Assembly (NCBI GenBank): GCA_025464005.1
Contig: JAODBO010000144.1
Location: 1 to 64,000, forward strand
Origin: Acidimicrobiaceae bacterium
Lineage (GTDB): Bacteria; Actinomycetota; Acidimicrobiia; Acidimicrobiales; Bog-793
DNA length: 64,000 nt
Reading direction: 5' to 3'
Both the position numbers and the translations under genes were made by a program. Of this stretch, positions 35,237 through 44,791 are shown piece by piece; the first letter of the stretch is position 1; the number at the start of each line of letters is the position of its first letter. The notes beneath the pieces were generated by a model. It did not search any database. It saw only the letters and a program-made list of their open reading frames with translations, and had not been told where the DNA came from.

Positions 35237-36459
35237 GCAACGAGACCAGAGTGCCGGCGAACCCGGACGGCGCTGACACCTCGGTCGGTGACGGCCGCTC
35301 CGGCCCTCTCAGCCACGTGCGTGTCCTCGACTTCAGCGCGCTGGTCCAGGGTCCGATCGCCACCCAGATTCTCGGCGACCTCGGTGCCGACATCGTGAAG
35401 ATCGAGCGTCCCGAGGGCGAGTGGAGCAGGCACTGGGGGATCGCCGACGGACACACGCACGGCCAGACGGACTCGTTCCTCGCGTTCAATCGCAACAAGC
35501 GAAGCGTCACCGCGGACCTGAAGGATCCCGCCGCGCGGGACCGAATCCTTGAGCTTTCGAGCGAGTTCGATGTCGTCGTCGAGAACTTCCGACCGGGCGT
35601 GATGGCACGGCTCGGCCTCGGCTATGAGGACTTCGTCAAGCACAACCCGGGCATCATCTTCGTCAGCTCCTCGGGCTACGGCCAGAGCGGACCGTACGTG
35701 AAGCGGCCCGGCCAGGACCTGCTCATCCAGGCGATCTCGGGGATGCTCTTTCTCGCCGGGCGCGAGGGAGACCCGCCTACCGCCGCCGGGATCGGCATCG
35801 CGGACCAGTACACGGGCCTCCACATCGTCATCGGGATACTCGCGGCCGTCGCCCACCGCCAGGTGACGGGTCGTGGCCAACGCGTCGAGCTCAATCTGTT
35901 CAGCTGCGCGATCGCGGCACAGCAGCAGGAGCTGACCTACTACCTCAACCACGGCGAGATACCGACCCGGCCCGAGGAGAACCACGGTTCGATCTGGGCG
36001 ACGGCGCCGTTCGGCATCTACGCGACCTCCGACGGCTACCTGGCGATCGCGATGACGCCCTGCCCGATCGTCGGCCAGGCCCTCGACATGCCGGAGCTCG
36101 CCAGGTACGACACGAATGCGCTGATGCTCGAGTACCGCAAGCAGATCTACCTCGCGATCGCGGAGCGCCTGAGTGGCGACACGACCGAGCACTGGATCGG
36201 CGCACTGCTTGCCTATGACGTCTGGTGCGCGCCCGTGCAGACCTACGACCAGCTTCTCGAGGACCCGCAAGCGCTTCACAATGAGATGTTCTGGGAGGTT
36301 CCGATCGGCGACGGCACCGAGATCTTCCGCACTGTCGCCTCGCCGTTCATCTTCTCCGAGACGCCCGTCGCGATCCATCGTGGCGTCCCCGAGATCGGAC
36401 AACACACCGCGGAGATCTTCGGCGCCGACCGACCCTCGGAGCGGGATAGCGCGACGTGA
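35233..36459 (+). CDS. CaiB/BaiF-family (family III) CoA-transferase
   Basis: A 408-residue protein. The N-terminus [20 protein letters not shown] and [20 protein letters not shown], then [18 protein letters not shown], are typical. The catalytic Asp is in [14 protein letters not shown] near residue 158. It would move CoA between carboxylic acids. The GTG overlaps the dehydratase stop and its stop overlaps the next GTG, so three genes are translationally coupled. An acid from sugar breakdown activated as a CoA ester is the likely substrate, which links to the enoyl-CoA hydratase at 54122. Confidence 0.9.
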   Translation: MSNETRVPANPDGADTSVGDGRSGPLSHVRVLDFSALVQGPIATQILGDLGADIVKIERPEGEWSRHWGIADGHTHGQTDSFLAFNRNKRSVTADLKDPAARDRILELSSEFDVVVENFRPGVMARLGLGYEDFVKHNPGIIFVSSSGYGQSGPYVKRPGQDLLIQAISGMLFLAGREGDPPTAAGIGIADQYTGLHIVIGILAAVAHRQVTGRGQRVELNLFSCAIAAQQQELTYYLNHGEIPTRPEENHGSIWATAPFGIYATSDGYLAIAMTPCPIVGQALDMPELARYDTNALMLEYRKQIYLAIAERLSGDTTEHWIGALLAYDVWCAPVQTYDQLLEDPQALHNEMFWEVPIGDGTEIFRTVASPFIFSETPVAIHRGVPEIGQHTAEIFGADRPSERDSAT

Positions 36460-37460
36460 CGGTGACGGAGGAGCTCTCGAGGAGCGGGGACCCGGGACCC
36501 GTCGATCTCGGAGACGGTGTCTTCCAGCTGCCAACCGACTATCCCGAGGTGTGCAACGCGCCCCTGTGGACCTATCTGCTGCTCGACGGGGACAAGTTCG
36601 CCCTCATCGACCCGGGGATCCGCAGCACCATGGGGGCCACGCTGGAAGGGTCTGTTCGCCAGCTCGGACTCGGGCTCGACGCGTTGGACCTCCTGCTCGC
36701 GACCCACGGCCACCCGGACCACTCGGGCGGACAGAGCTCGTGGGGCGTCGAGGCGCCGGCTGCAAGGATCGCCGCGCCGCTGGAGGACGCTCCGTGGGTC
36801 GAGTCCTTCGACCGGCAGTGGACGCGCTTCTGGGACGACTACCCCGGCACGCTCGATCTCAGCTCCTCGCGCGAGTTCCTGGCGGGCCTGTGCGTGCCCG
36901 AGCCGACCGTCGACGTGCTCCTGCGCGACGGTGACAGCGTCGCGATCGGCGACCGCGCCCTCGACGTCGTCGAGACTCGCGGTCACACCTGGGGGCACTG
37001 CGCCTACTTTGACCGCAGGAGCTCGACACTCTTCACCGGCGACGCTGTCCAGGGCCGCGGGATAGCGAGCTGTGACGGCGAGACGGTCTTCGCTCCGCTG
37101 TACGTCGACGTCGCCGAGGCGCGCTGGGGTCTGCGCCGGCTCCAAGCGCTGCCCTTCGAGAGGCTCTGTCCTGCCCATGTTCCGCCGATGACGCGCGACG
37201 AGGGTTTGCGCTTTCTCCAGGCGAGTCTGGACTTCATCGACGAAGTCGACGCTCTCGCCCGCGAGATGGTGTCCGAGCGGTCGCCAGCGCCGCTTCTCAC
37301 GAGCGAGCTCGCGATACGCATCAGCGACCTGACCGGCACGGATCCGCCGCTCACTCCGCAGACCGTGCCGACTGCGCGGGCCCATCTGTATGCGCTCGCC
37401 CGTGAGGGATTGCTCGACGCTGCCTGGATTCCCCGAACTATCGAGGCGCGTGACGGTTGA
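36456..37460 (+). CDS. Metallo-beta-lactamase-fold hydrolase
   Basis: A 334-residue metallohydrolase. The metal motif THGHPDHSGG is near residue 85, a further His is in RGHTWGHCAYF, the bridging Asp in LFTGDAVQG and the last His in LCPAHVPPM. The C-terminal 80 residues are helical (AHLYALAREGLLDAAW), as in RHOD/LACTB2-like relatives. In this setting it may be a sugar lactonase or thioesterase; both are inference. Coupled by a 4-bp GTGA overlap to the CoA-transferase. Confidence 0.88.
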   Translation: MTVTEELSRSGDPGPVDLGDGVFQLPTDYPEVCNAPLWTYLLLDGDKFALIDPGIRSTMGATLEGSVRQLGLGLDALDLLLATHGHPDHSGGQSSWGVEAPAARIAAPLEDAPWVESFDRQWTRFWDDYPGTLDLSSSREFLAGLCVPEPTVDVLLRDGDSVAIGDRALDVVETRGHTWGHCAYFDRRSSTLFTGDAVQGRGIASCDGETVFAPLYVDVAEARWGLRRLQALPFERLCPAHVPPMTRDEGLRFLQASLDFIDEVDALAREMVSERSPAPLLTSELAIRISDLTGTDPPLTPQTVPTARAHLYALAREGLLDAAWIPRTIEARDG

Positions 37461-37609
37461 GCGCCGGGGAGCTTCCACGCTGGGGACCCCGGGGTCCGGT
37501 CACCAGCGGGTAACAGACCTTGACACGAAAGGAGGGGGAGACTCAGGAGGTGCAGTGCATAGGGGGTGTCGCCGAAGTGCGACACACAGAAGATGGGGGG
37601 ATGTGCTCA

Positions 37610-38674
37610 ATGTTCAATCAAGGTAAGCGATCAACAGTCCGATTCGGGAAGGTGGCGGCGCCGTTGGTGCTCACCGCGGGAATCGTCGCTTTCGGGACCG
37701 GCGCGGGCGCTACGACCGTGGCAGGGCACCGGGCGGCTCCCGCGAAGGCAGTGGCCACGGACCTTACGCACCCGACGAAGGCGCTGTGCAAGCTGAAGGC
37801 CTACAAGATCGGCTACGACGTCTTCTCGGACAGCCAACCGTTCGCGGTCCAGCTCAGCAACGGCCTGAAGGCTGCTGCGAAGAGTGTGGGATGCGCAACC
37901 ATCGTCGAGACGGTCGACAACATGAACGGCACGACCGCCATCGCCAACATCCACACGCTGTTCAACGAGGGGATCAACGGCTTCGTCGACTTCCAGGTCC
38001 TGCAGGCGTTCCAGCCGGCGATCTCGAAGCTCTTGAAGGGCCAGAAGATCCCAGCGGTGACCGTTGTCGGAGCGACGCTTCCCGGCTTCCCACAGGTGGG
38101 GCTCGACCCGTTCAACACCGAGAAGGCCGGCGCAACCTACATGGCCCAACAGGAGAAGAAGCGCTTTCCCGGCCAGATCCCGTACTTCGTGGGCGGTGCT
38201 GAGCCCGCTTCGGGGGCCGCGGTCCTCGCTCGCTACAAGGGCGCTGTGGCCGGCATCAAGTCGGTCTTCCCGGGCATCCCGGCGAGTCACATCATCGAGG
38301 TGAACACCAACGGCGTGGACACGACCGCTTACACCAACACACTCTCCGCGTTGTCGGCGGTTCCAAAGAGCGCTGTTGTCATGGTGCAGGCCGTCAACGA
38401 CGAGGACACCGGTGGCATGTACAAGGCAGTGGTCGCCCGTGGGTTCACCAAGTACCTCGCCGAGGGCTACGGCGGCGACTCCTACGGCCTCAACCAGGTG
38501 TGCCTGTACCCGACGCACTACGTCGGCGACTACGACCTCAACCCCGCAGGTTGGGGACCGGTGCTCCTTTCCCTCGTGATGATGGAGATGAACGGCCAGA
38601 AGGTGCCCGCGGTCACGAACATCACCGGCACCGAGGTCACGCGGACCAACCCGATCGCGGCCTGCAAGAAGTAA
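37610..38674 (+). CDS. Ribose-type ABC sugar-binding protein
   Basis: A 354-residue periplasmic-binding protein (family 4/RbsB-like). The export signal KVAAPLVLTAGIVAFGTGAGA follows a basic N-terminus. The mature fold begins YKIGYDVFSDSQPFAVQLSNGLKAAAK. The ATG at 37610 is chosen because a GGGGGG ribosome site lies 9 bases upstream; ATG 37601 directly abuts that site. It supplies the permease and ATPase downstream. Confidence 0.9.
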   Translation: MFNQGKRSTVRFGKVAAPLVLTAGIVAFGTGAGATTVAGHRAAPAKAVATDLTHPTKALCKLKAYKIGYDVFSDSQPFAVQLSNGLKAAAKSVGCATIVETVDNMNGTTAIANIHTLFNEGINGFVDFQVLQAFQPAISKLLKGQKIPAVTVVGATLPGFPQVGLDPFNTEKAGATYMAQQEKKRFPGQIPYFVGGAEPASGAAVLARYKGAVAGIKSVFPGIPASHIIEVNTNGVDTTAYTNTLSALSAVPKSAVVMVQAVNDEDTGGMYKAVVARGFTKYLAEGYGGDSYGLNQVCLYPTHYVGDYDLNPAGWGPVLLSLVMMEMNGQKVPAVTNITGTEVTRTNPIAACKK

Positions 38675-38843
38675 TTGCCAGTGTCGTCCCGCGGCTGACC
38701 GCGAGACGACCACCCACTGATACCGGATGCCCCATCGCCGGTGACGCCTCGCGAGGCGCTGCCGGCGGTGGAGCACGCCGGGCACGCCCGGCCGGAGCTG
38801 TACGTCCAGCCGGCGCCCGGTCCGATGTCGAGAGAGGCCCTGA

Positions 38844-39923
38844 ATGGATGTAGCACCACAAACGAGCAGGTTGGAGATACCCGGAGCCGGGCCGGCGATC
38901 CCCGGTAGCTCGGGCGCCGAGCTGGCACACCTCGACTTCGAGGACGAGCGAGTCGCAGCACTCCAGGAGCAGCGTCTCGCCCAACGACGCCGATTCATCG
39001 AGCGACTGCAGGGCGAGGGACTGCTGCTCGTCTTCGGGCTCGTCTTCGCCGTCATGTGGGCTAGCTCGCGCTACTTCTTGACGGTTGCGAACCTGCTCAC
39101 CGCTGCCAGCGTCGTGAGCATCCTCGGGATCATGGCGGTCCTCGAGACACTGATTGTGATCGTCGGCGAGATCGACATATCGATCGGCAGCGTCATGGCC
39201 GCGACCTCGGTGATGATCGGCCTACTCGTGACCTCCGGTGTCGACGTGTGGCTCGCCGCCGTGATCGGACTGGCATTCGCTGGTGCCGTGGGGGCGGTGA
39301 ATGGCATTATCACCGTGTACTTCAAGATCAACTCGCTCGTCACCACACTCGGGACGTACTCGATCTTCCTCGGGATCGCCTACGTCGTCTCGAACACGAT
39401 GACCGTGAACATCGGTGGCGAGGGCTTCGGGAAGCTCGGAAGCGGCACGATCTTGTCGGTGCCGGTCCCGGTCTTCTTCTTCGTCGCCATCTGGGCGACA
39501 GTCTTCTTCGTGGCCCGCTTCACCGTGCTCGGTCGCCATATCTACGCGACCGGCGACAGCTACGAGGCGGCCCTGCGTGCAGGCATCCAGGCGGACCGCC
39601 TGCGCGTCGGTCTGTTCGTCGCGATCGGGCTCAGCGCAGGCGTCGCGGGGATCCTCGTCACGTCCGAGCTGGGCTCGGCGGCGCCGCAGATCGGCGACCC
39701 GTACCTGTTGTCGGTGGTGACGGCGGTCATCCTTGGCGGGGCCAGCCTGCGAGGTGGGCGCGGGACGATGTTCGGAACGCTCGTCGCCGTTGCGATTCTC
39801 GGCGTGCTGCAGAACGGCTTCGCCCTCTTGCAGTTCTCAAGTTTCCTCGAGAACACGGTGATCGGCTGTCTGCTGATCTTCGCCGTACTCACGGACCGGC
39901 TCGTGCGGAGGGCAGAACGATGA
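38844..39923 (+). CDS. Ribose-type ABC sugar permease
   Basis: A 359-residue membrane protein of the RbsC/BPD_transp_2 family, with about eight to nine helices from residue 58 onward (LLLVFGLVFAVMWAS). IVIVGEIDISIGSVMA, the family hallmark, is near residue 107. The first 55 residues are a hydrophilic extension (LEIPGAGPAIPGSSGAEL). Its stop overlaps the ATPase ATG (ATGA). Confidence 0.92.
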   Translation: MDVAPQTSRLEIPGAGPAIPGSSGAELAHLDFEDERVAALQEQRLAQRRRFIERLQGEGLLLVFGLVFAVMWASSRYFLTVANLLTAASVVSILGIMAVLETLIVIVGEIDISIGSVMAATSVMIGLLVTSGVDVWLAAVIGLAFAGAVGAVNGIITVYFKINSLVTTLGTYSIFLGIAYVVSNTMTVNIGGEGFGKLGSGTILSVPVPVFFFVAIWATVFFVARFTVLGRHIYATGDSYEAALRAGIQADRLRVGLFVAIGLSAGVAGILVTSELGSAAPQIGDPYLLSVVTAVILGGASLRGGRGTMFGTLVAVAILGVLQNGFALLQFSSFLENTVIGCLLIFAVLTDRLVRRAER

Positions 39924-40687
39924 GCGCCAGTGACGTCCCGCTTCTCGAGGCCCGCGGGATCTCGAGGCACTTCGGCACCGTCTCGGCGCTGACCGACGTG
40001 AATCTCGTGGTTCGACCGGGTGAGGTCGTCGGACTCGTCGGAGACAACGGCGCCGGCAAGTCAACCCTGCTCAAGATCCTCTGCGGGGCCGTGCAACCGT
40101 CGTCCGGCGAGCTCTTCATCGACGGCGAGCCGGTGAGGTTCCACTCGCCGAAGGATTCCCGCGCGCTCGGTATCGAGGTCGTCTACCAGGACCTCGCCCT
40201 TGCGACCGAGCTCTCCGTTGCGGAGAACGTGTTCCTCGGTCGGGAGCGCAAGCGCGACGGCTTCCTCGGTCGTCTCGGCATGCTCGACCGTCGCAGAATG
40301 GCCAGTGAGGCCGCGACCACCCTCGAGTCGCTCGCGATCGAGATCCACAGCGTGCAAGCCCGCTGCGGTCTGTTGTCCGGCGGGCAGCGCCAAGCGGTTG
40401 CCGTCGCCCGGGCGATCATGTGGGGCTCGAAGGTGCTGTTCCTCGACGAAGCAACCGCGGCGCTCGCCGTGATGGAGGCGGAGAAGATCGGCGCGCTCGT
40501 CACCGAGGTCGCGAAGCGCGACGTGGGCGTTCTGCTCGTAAGCCACAACATGCCGCAGGTCCACGAGCTGTGCGACCGCATCATCGTGCTGCTGCGAGGT
40601 CGTGTCGTCGCGGAACTGAAGCGCGGCGAAGCGAGCGTTCAAGACATCGTCATGTGGATCACCGGGGCAGCGGCCGCGAGGGGCTGA
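39920..40687 (+). CDS. Ribose-type ABC transporter ATP-binding protein (single domain)
   Basis: A 255-residue ATPase. Walker A is LVGDNGAGKST, the signature is LLSGGQRQAVAVARA and Walker B is VLFLDEATAAL, followed by the switch His in LLVSHNMPQV. It has one ATPase domain, like FrcA, where many ribose-type importers have two. In Walker B the usual LDEPT is LDEAT. Coupled by 4-bp overlap to the permease. Confidence 0.93.
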   Translation: MSASDVPLLEARGISRHFGTVSALTDVNLVVRPGEVVGLVGDNGAGKSTLLKILCGAVQPSSGELFIDGEPVRFHSPKDSRALGIEVVYQDLALATELSVAENVFLGRERKRDGFLGRLGMLDRRRMASEAATTLESLAIEIHSVQARCGLLSGGQRQAVAVARAIMWGSKVLFLDEATAALAVMEAEKIGALVTEVAKRDVGVLLVSHNMPQVHELCDRIIVLLRGRVVAELKRGEASVQDIVMWITGAAAARG

Positions 40688-40689
40688 CC

Positions 40690-41766
40690 GTGACCGAACC
40701 GCTGACCGAACTGGTCCCAGGCGTGAGAGCGCTCGGGCTGCGAAACGACCATCTCGCCGTGTCGCTCCTCGTCGACAAGGGATGCGACATCTACTCGCTC
40801 GTCGACGTGGCGAGCGGTGTCGACGTCCTGTTCAAGTCGCCGTGGGGTCTACGCCCCGCGACCGCCTGGACCCAGGCTCCGCGTTCGATCGACCGCTTCA
40901 TCGCCGCATACCCGGGGGGCTGGCAACTCCTCTTGCCGAACGGTGGGGACGAGTGCACCGTCGACGGCGCGATCTGGCCCTATCACGGCGAAGCGGCGAT
41001 GGTGCCGTGGTCGATCGTGTCGGCGGCCCCGGAGCGGGCGACGCTCGAGACTCGACTCGTGTCCGTGCCGTTCCATATCCGTCGCGAGTTCCACCTCGAC
41101 GGACCGACGCTTCGCCTGCGAGAGACCGTGACGAACGAGTCCGCCGACGACGTCGAGGTGATGTGGTCGCATCATCCAGCCTTCGGCGCGCCATTTCTCG
41201 AGGCGCGCTGTGTATTCACAGCGGGAAGCACGAGCCTGCTCGCCGACGACCTAGCGCCGGGGACGCTCCTCGATGCCGGGTCACGACACCCCTGGCCGGT
41301 GGTGCGCGACGGCCGAGGCGAAGCGCTCGACCTCTCGGTCATGCCGGGTCCGGGCGAGCCCCGCGCCGTGCTCGCGTATCTCGAAGAGTTCGAGACCGGC
41401 TTCTATGCGATCACGAACCCACGACTCGGTCTCGGGGTCGCGCTGCGCTGGCCACTCGAAGTGTTCCCCAAGGCGTGGCTGTGGCAGGAGGTCCATGCCG
41501 GCAGGGGCTGGCCGTGGTATCGCCGTGCTTATGTCGCGGCGATCGAGCCGGCCTCGACCATCCCGGGCCAGGGATTCGAATCGGCTCGACGCAAGGGGCA
41601 CGGCGGGGTGCGCTTCGCCGCGAACGAGTCGAAAGAGATCGTCATCGAAGCGACGCTCTTCGCGAGCCGCTCGACCGTCGTCGGCATGGACGAAGGCGGC
41701 GCAGTTCGCTTCGCGGGGTCCCAACACGACGGCGGGGACCAACGTGGCGCGCAGATCGGCACATGA
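40690..41766 (+). CDS. Aldose 1-epimerase-like protein (galactose mutarotase fold)
   Basis: A 358-residue protein with the beta-sandwich pattern of mutarotases (DUF4432/aldose epimerase group): VSLLVDKGCDIYSLVDVASG, GGWQLLLPNGGDE, YHGEAAMVPW, REFHLDGPTLRLRETVTNES and HHPAFGAPFLEA, where the His-rich segment is the probable active site. It starts with GTG 2 bases after the ATPase stop and probably opens the imported sugar to the anomer used by the next dehydrogenase. Confidence 0.78.
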   Translation: MTEPLTELVPGVRALGLRNDHLAVSLLVDKGCDIYSLVDVASGVDVLFKSPWGLRPATAWTQAPRSIDRFIAAYPGGWQLLLPNGGDECTVDGAIWPYHGEAAMVPWSIVSAAPERATLETRLVSVPFHIRREFHLDGPTLRLRETVTNESADDVEVMWSHHPAFGAPFLEARCVFTAGSTSLLADDLAPGTLLDAGSRHPWPVVRDGRGEALDLSVMPGPGEPRAVLAYLEEFETGFYAITNPRLGLGVALRWPLEVFPKAWLWQEVHAGRGWPWYRRAYVAAIEPASTIPGQGFESARRKGHGGVRFAANESKEIVIEATLFASRSTVVGMDEGGAVRFAGSQHDGGDQRGAQIGT

Positions 41767-41785
41767 CCAACGAAGGGGAGAGCAC

Positions 41786-42571
41786 GTGAATTCCTACAAT
41801 CGATTTGGCGGCAAGGTCGCCGTCGTCACGGGTGGCGCCATGGGCATCGGCGCCGCCGTCGCGAAGGCGCTCGCTGCCGAGGGCGCCGCGGTTGTCGTCC
41901 TCGATCTCGATGGCGCTGCGGCTGAAGAGGTCGTGAAGGAGATCGAGGCGTCCGGTGGGAGCGCGGTCGCCGTCGTCGGCAGCGTCATTCTCGCCCGGGA
42001 CGCGGAACGGGCCGTGGCGACCGCGGTCGAGACCTACGGGGGGCTCGACATGCTCGTGAACGACGCCGCAGTCGTTATCTACGGCGAGGTGCCCGACTTT
42101 GCCGAGGAGGACTGGGACACCGTGCTCGACACGAATCTGAAGGGCGACTTCCTCATGTCGAAGTACGCGATCCCAGCTATCCGACACCGCGGCGGCGGGG
42201 CGATCGTCAACCTCGCCTCGGTCCAGGCGCTTATCAGCCAGCGTGAGGTCGCGGCCTACGCCTCCTCCAAAGGCGCGATCGTCACCTTGACCAAGACTCT
42301 CGCCCTCGATCACGCCAAGGACAAGATCCGCGTGAACGCCGTGCTCCCCGGCTCGGTCCGCACGCCGATGCTCCGTCACGCCGCCGAGCTCGCCCCGGGA
42401 GATCCCGAGGAGACGATCGAGCAGTGGGGCCGGATCCACCCCCGCGGCACGGTGATCGAGCCGAGCGAGATCGCGGCCGTCGTACTGTTCCTGCTGAGCG
42501 ACGATGCCAGTGCGGTGACCGGGGCGGCCTACGTCGCCGATGCCGGGCTCTCGGCGCAAGCGGCCTTCTGA
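41786..42571 (+). CDS. Short-chain dehydrogenase/reductase (sugar dehydrogenase type)
   Basis: A 261-residue classical SDR: VVTGGAMGIGAAVAKAL, MLVNDAAVVIYGE, catalytic Ser in VNLASVQAL and YASSKGAIVTLTKTLALDH. The Asp after strand 2 (VVVLDLDGAAAEE) suggests NAD rather than NADP. The GTG start follows GAAGGGGAG. Aldose oxidation or oxidation of a 2-keto-3-deoxy acid are the two reasonable roles next to FAH-type hydrolases. Confidence 0.88.
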   Translation: MNSYNRFGGKVAVVTGGAMGIGAAVAKALAAEGAAVVVLDLDGAAAEEVVKEIEASGGSAVAVVGSVILARDAERAVATAVETYGGLDMLVNDAAVVIYGEVPDFAEEDWDTVLDTNLKGDFLMSKYAIPAIRHRGGGAIVNLASVQALISQREVAAYASSKGAIVTLTKTLALDHAKDKIRVNAVLPGSVRTPMLRHAAELAPGDPEETIEQWGRIHPRGTVIEPSEIAAVVLFLLSDDASAVTGAAYVADAGLSAQAAF

Positions 42572-42626
42572 GCATGATCACGCGGCCGCGTCGCCGACGC
42601 GCCCTCGGTGTGCCGGTGCGCTCGCG

Positions 42627-43784
42627 ATGAGCGCCGTCTCGCTCCGGGGCTCCTCGTGGGACCACCCGCGCGGCCATCTCCCGATGCTGGCCACCGCGGC
42701 CGGCTACCGAGAGCGGCACCGCGAGGTCTCCATCGAATGGGTGCCGCGCTCGCTGAAGGACTTCGGCGTGCGATCCGTCGAACAACTCGCTGGCGAGTTC
42801 GACCTCATCCTCATCGACCATCCGCATGTCGGCGCCATGGCGGCGTCCGGCTGCGTCCTCGCGCTCGACGAGATCGTCGAGCCGTCGGTGCTCGCCGCGC
42901 TCGCCGAGGCATCGCCCGGACATTCGCACGAGAGCTACTCCTATGGTGGACACCAGTGGGCGCTCGCCGTCGACGCCGCCTGTCAGTCGAGTGTGCGCCG
43001 CCCCGATCTGCTCGACAGCGCGCCGCACACGTGGGACGAGGTCGTCACGCTCAGCGCGTCGGGAACGGTGCTGTGGCCGCTATGCGACGTGGATTCGGCG
43101 GCGAGCCTGCTCAGCATCGTCGCTTCCCTGGGCCGTCCGTCGCCCGAGAGCGAAGATCGCTTCGTCGAGCGGGAGTCGGGGCGCGTCGCGCTCGCGACGA
43201 TGCGGGCCGTCGCAGAGTCGAGCGATCCCCGCTGTCTCTCCATGAACCCGATCGCCGTCCTCGAGACGATGTCCCGCTCGGACGACTTCGCGTACTCACC
43301 GTTGTGTTTTTTCTATGTGAACTACTCGCGCCTCGACTCGCCCGGTAGGCGCCTCGCGTACGGCGACGTCCCGACGCCGGAGAGCGGCGGGGTGCCGAGG
43401 GGCGCGCTGCTCGGGGGGGTCGGTCTCGCTGTCTCGGCACGGTGTTCCGCTCAGCGAGAAGCAGTGGACTACGCGTGTTACGTCGCCGCGCCCGACATCC
43501 AGCGTGGCCTCTACTTCGACGCCGGCGGTCAGCCGGCGCACCACGCCGCCTGGGCCGACGTGGCGCTCGATCGCGACGCCGGCGGGTTCTTCTCCGGGCT
43601 CGCCAGGACGATGTCTACGTCGTGGACGCGCCCGCGTGAACCGGACTTTGCTGTCTTTCAGACAGCGTTCATCGAGCTCTTCGCGGACTGGTACGAGCGT
43701 TCGACCGACCCCGATTCCCTCCTCGACGAGCTCGATGAGCTTTACCGTCGGCGCCACCTCCTCGCGTTCGATAGCGCGAGCTGA
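42627..43784 (+). CDS. Sugar-binding-protein-like protein lacking a signal peptide
   Basis: A 385-residue protein with the fold signature of family 1 sugar-binding proteins (RGSSWDHPRGHLPMLATAAGY at the N-terminus; FDLILIDHPHVG; GGVGLAVSARC; a long helical C-terminus). The N-terminus enters the mature fold at once, with no basic-hydrophobic export segment. It is therefore probably cytosolic. From memory similar leaderless relatives occur in other CoA-transferase/dehydratase loci. It might act as a sensor or carrier instead of a transporter part. Confidence 0.7.
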   Translation: MSAVSLRGSSWDHPRGHLPMLATAAGYRERHREVSIEWVPRSLKDFGVRSVEQLAGEFDLILIDHPHVGAMAASGCVLALDEIVEPSVLAALAEASPGHSHESYSYGGHQWALAVDAACQSSVRRPDLLDSAPHTWDEVVTLSASGTVLWPLCDVDSAASLLSIVASLGRPSPESEDRFVERESGRVALATMRAVAESSDPRCLSMNPIAVLETMSRSDDFAYSPLCFFYVNYSRLDSPGRRLAYGDVPTPESGGVPRGALLGGVGLAVSARCSAQREAVDYACYVAAPDIQRGLYFDAGGQPAHHAAWADVALDRDAGGFFSGLARTMSTSWTRPREPDFAVFQTAFIELFADWYERSTDPDSLLDELDELYRRRHLLAFDSAS

Positions 43785-43854
43785 GGAGACGGTCGGTGCT
43801 TTCATGACCGCGGAGACGTCGCAGGCCAGAGGCGTGGGGATACTGTGAGGGCTC

Positions 43855-43875
43855 TACAATTTCACCTAGCGGAAT
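43855..43875 (+). promoter_or_regulatory. IclR promoter -10 box and operator over the start codon
   Basis: TACAAT (43855-43860) is a good -10 box. AATTTCACCTAGCGGAA (from 43858) matches the operator seen upstream of the dehydratase at 14 of 17 positions and runs into the IclR ATG at 43874. This placement would give autorepression. Confidence 0.6.
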
Positions 43876-44779
43876 GAGTTCGATGCCCACCGATCGCCCG
43901 AAGGCTACGGCCGCCAAGGCCGAATTTGCACCGCAAGTCGCAGAGGCGATCGACGGGGACGATCTGGGGACCCCGCGAGTTGCGACGGCGCGCTCGACGA
44001 CGGGGGACCTGCTCAATCTCGTCCAGGAGCTCGCCGGCTTCGACCGGATCGGTGTCACGCGCCTCGCGCGCCACATGGGGATCCCTGTCGCCACGGCGTA
44101 CCGGATGCTGCGGACTCTCGAGCGGACCGGCTACGTCGAGCAGCTGAGGGAGTCGAAGGAGTACCGCCTCACGCTCAAGCTCTTCGAGCTCGGCTGCCAA
44201 GTGGCGAGCCGGACGACCATGCGCGACGTCGCCTCCATCGAGATCGAGCGCCTCGCTCAGCAGGCCCAGCTGACGGCCAACCTCGGCGTCCTCGTGCAGG
44301 ACCACGTGCTCTACCTCGGAAGGGTGGAGATGAGCGACGTCGTCACCTTGAACCTGCGACCAGGTAGCAGGGTGCCGGCCACGTGCACGGCGATGGGCAA
44401 GGCGATGCTCGCTGCAGAGACGCGCCCGATCCGAGAGATCGTCGGCGATGGTCCCTATCCCGCGAGGACGGAGAACTCGATCGTCACCTACAACGACCTC
44501 ATGGCCGACGTGGCGACGATCCAGCGCGTGGGCTATGCGGTCGATTGCGAAGAGTTCAATCTCGCGCTCTGGTGTGTGGCGGCGCCCATCATGGGGAGTC
44601 GCCGGGCGCAGAACGGTGCGGTCAGTCTCGCGTCCTATGGGGTACGACTCGACGACAACGAGCGCGAACGCCTCGGCAAGCTCGTCACCGCCTGCGCGCA
44701 CCGGATCTCACGCCGCATCGGTGACCTCGACGGCATGCACTCCTGGATACATGAACGTGCCATCTATCCCCGGCCCTGA
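43874..44779 (+). CDS. IclR-family transcriptional regulator
   Basis: A 301-residue regulator. About 45 N-terminal residues precede the winged helix-turn-helix (LLNLVQELAGFDRIGVTRLA then IPVATAYRMLRTLERTGYVEQ). The effector domain follows (YLGRVEMSDVVTLNL, RVPATCTAMGKAMLAA, YAVDCEEFNLALWCVAAPI). It is the only regulator in the sugar-acid cluster, and the candidate operator recurs at three promoters, so it probably controls the whole set in response to a sugar acid. Confidence 0.92.
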   Translation: MSSMPTDRPKATAAKAEFAPQVAEAIDGDDLGTPRVATARSTTGDLLNLVQELAGFDRIGVTRLARHMGIPVATAYRMLRTLERTGYVEQLRESKEYRLTLKLFELGCQVASRTTMRDVASIEIERLAQQAQLTANLGVLVQDHVLYLGRVEMSDVVTLNLRPGSRVPATCTAMGKAMLAAETRPIREIVGDGPYPARTENSIVTYNDLMADVATIQRVGYAVDCEEFNLALWCVAAPIMGSRRAQNGAVSLASYGVRLDDNERERLGKLVTACAHRISRRIGDLDGMHSWIHERAIYPRP

Positions 44780-44791
44780 CCGGCGGGGTCG

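Noticed and set aside
33482-42571. Sulfoquinovose (sulfo-Entner-Doudoroff) pathway
   Set aside because: A dehydratase, SDR, mutarotase and aldolase fit superficially, but no sulfoquinovosidase, sulfolactaldehyde dehydrogenase or sulfonate exporter is seen, and the CoA and UxuA genes do not belong.
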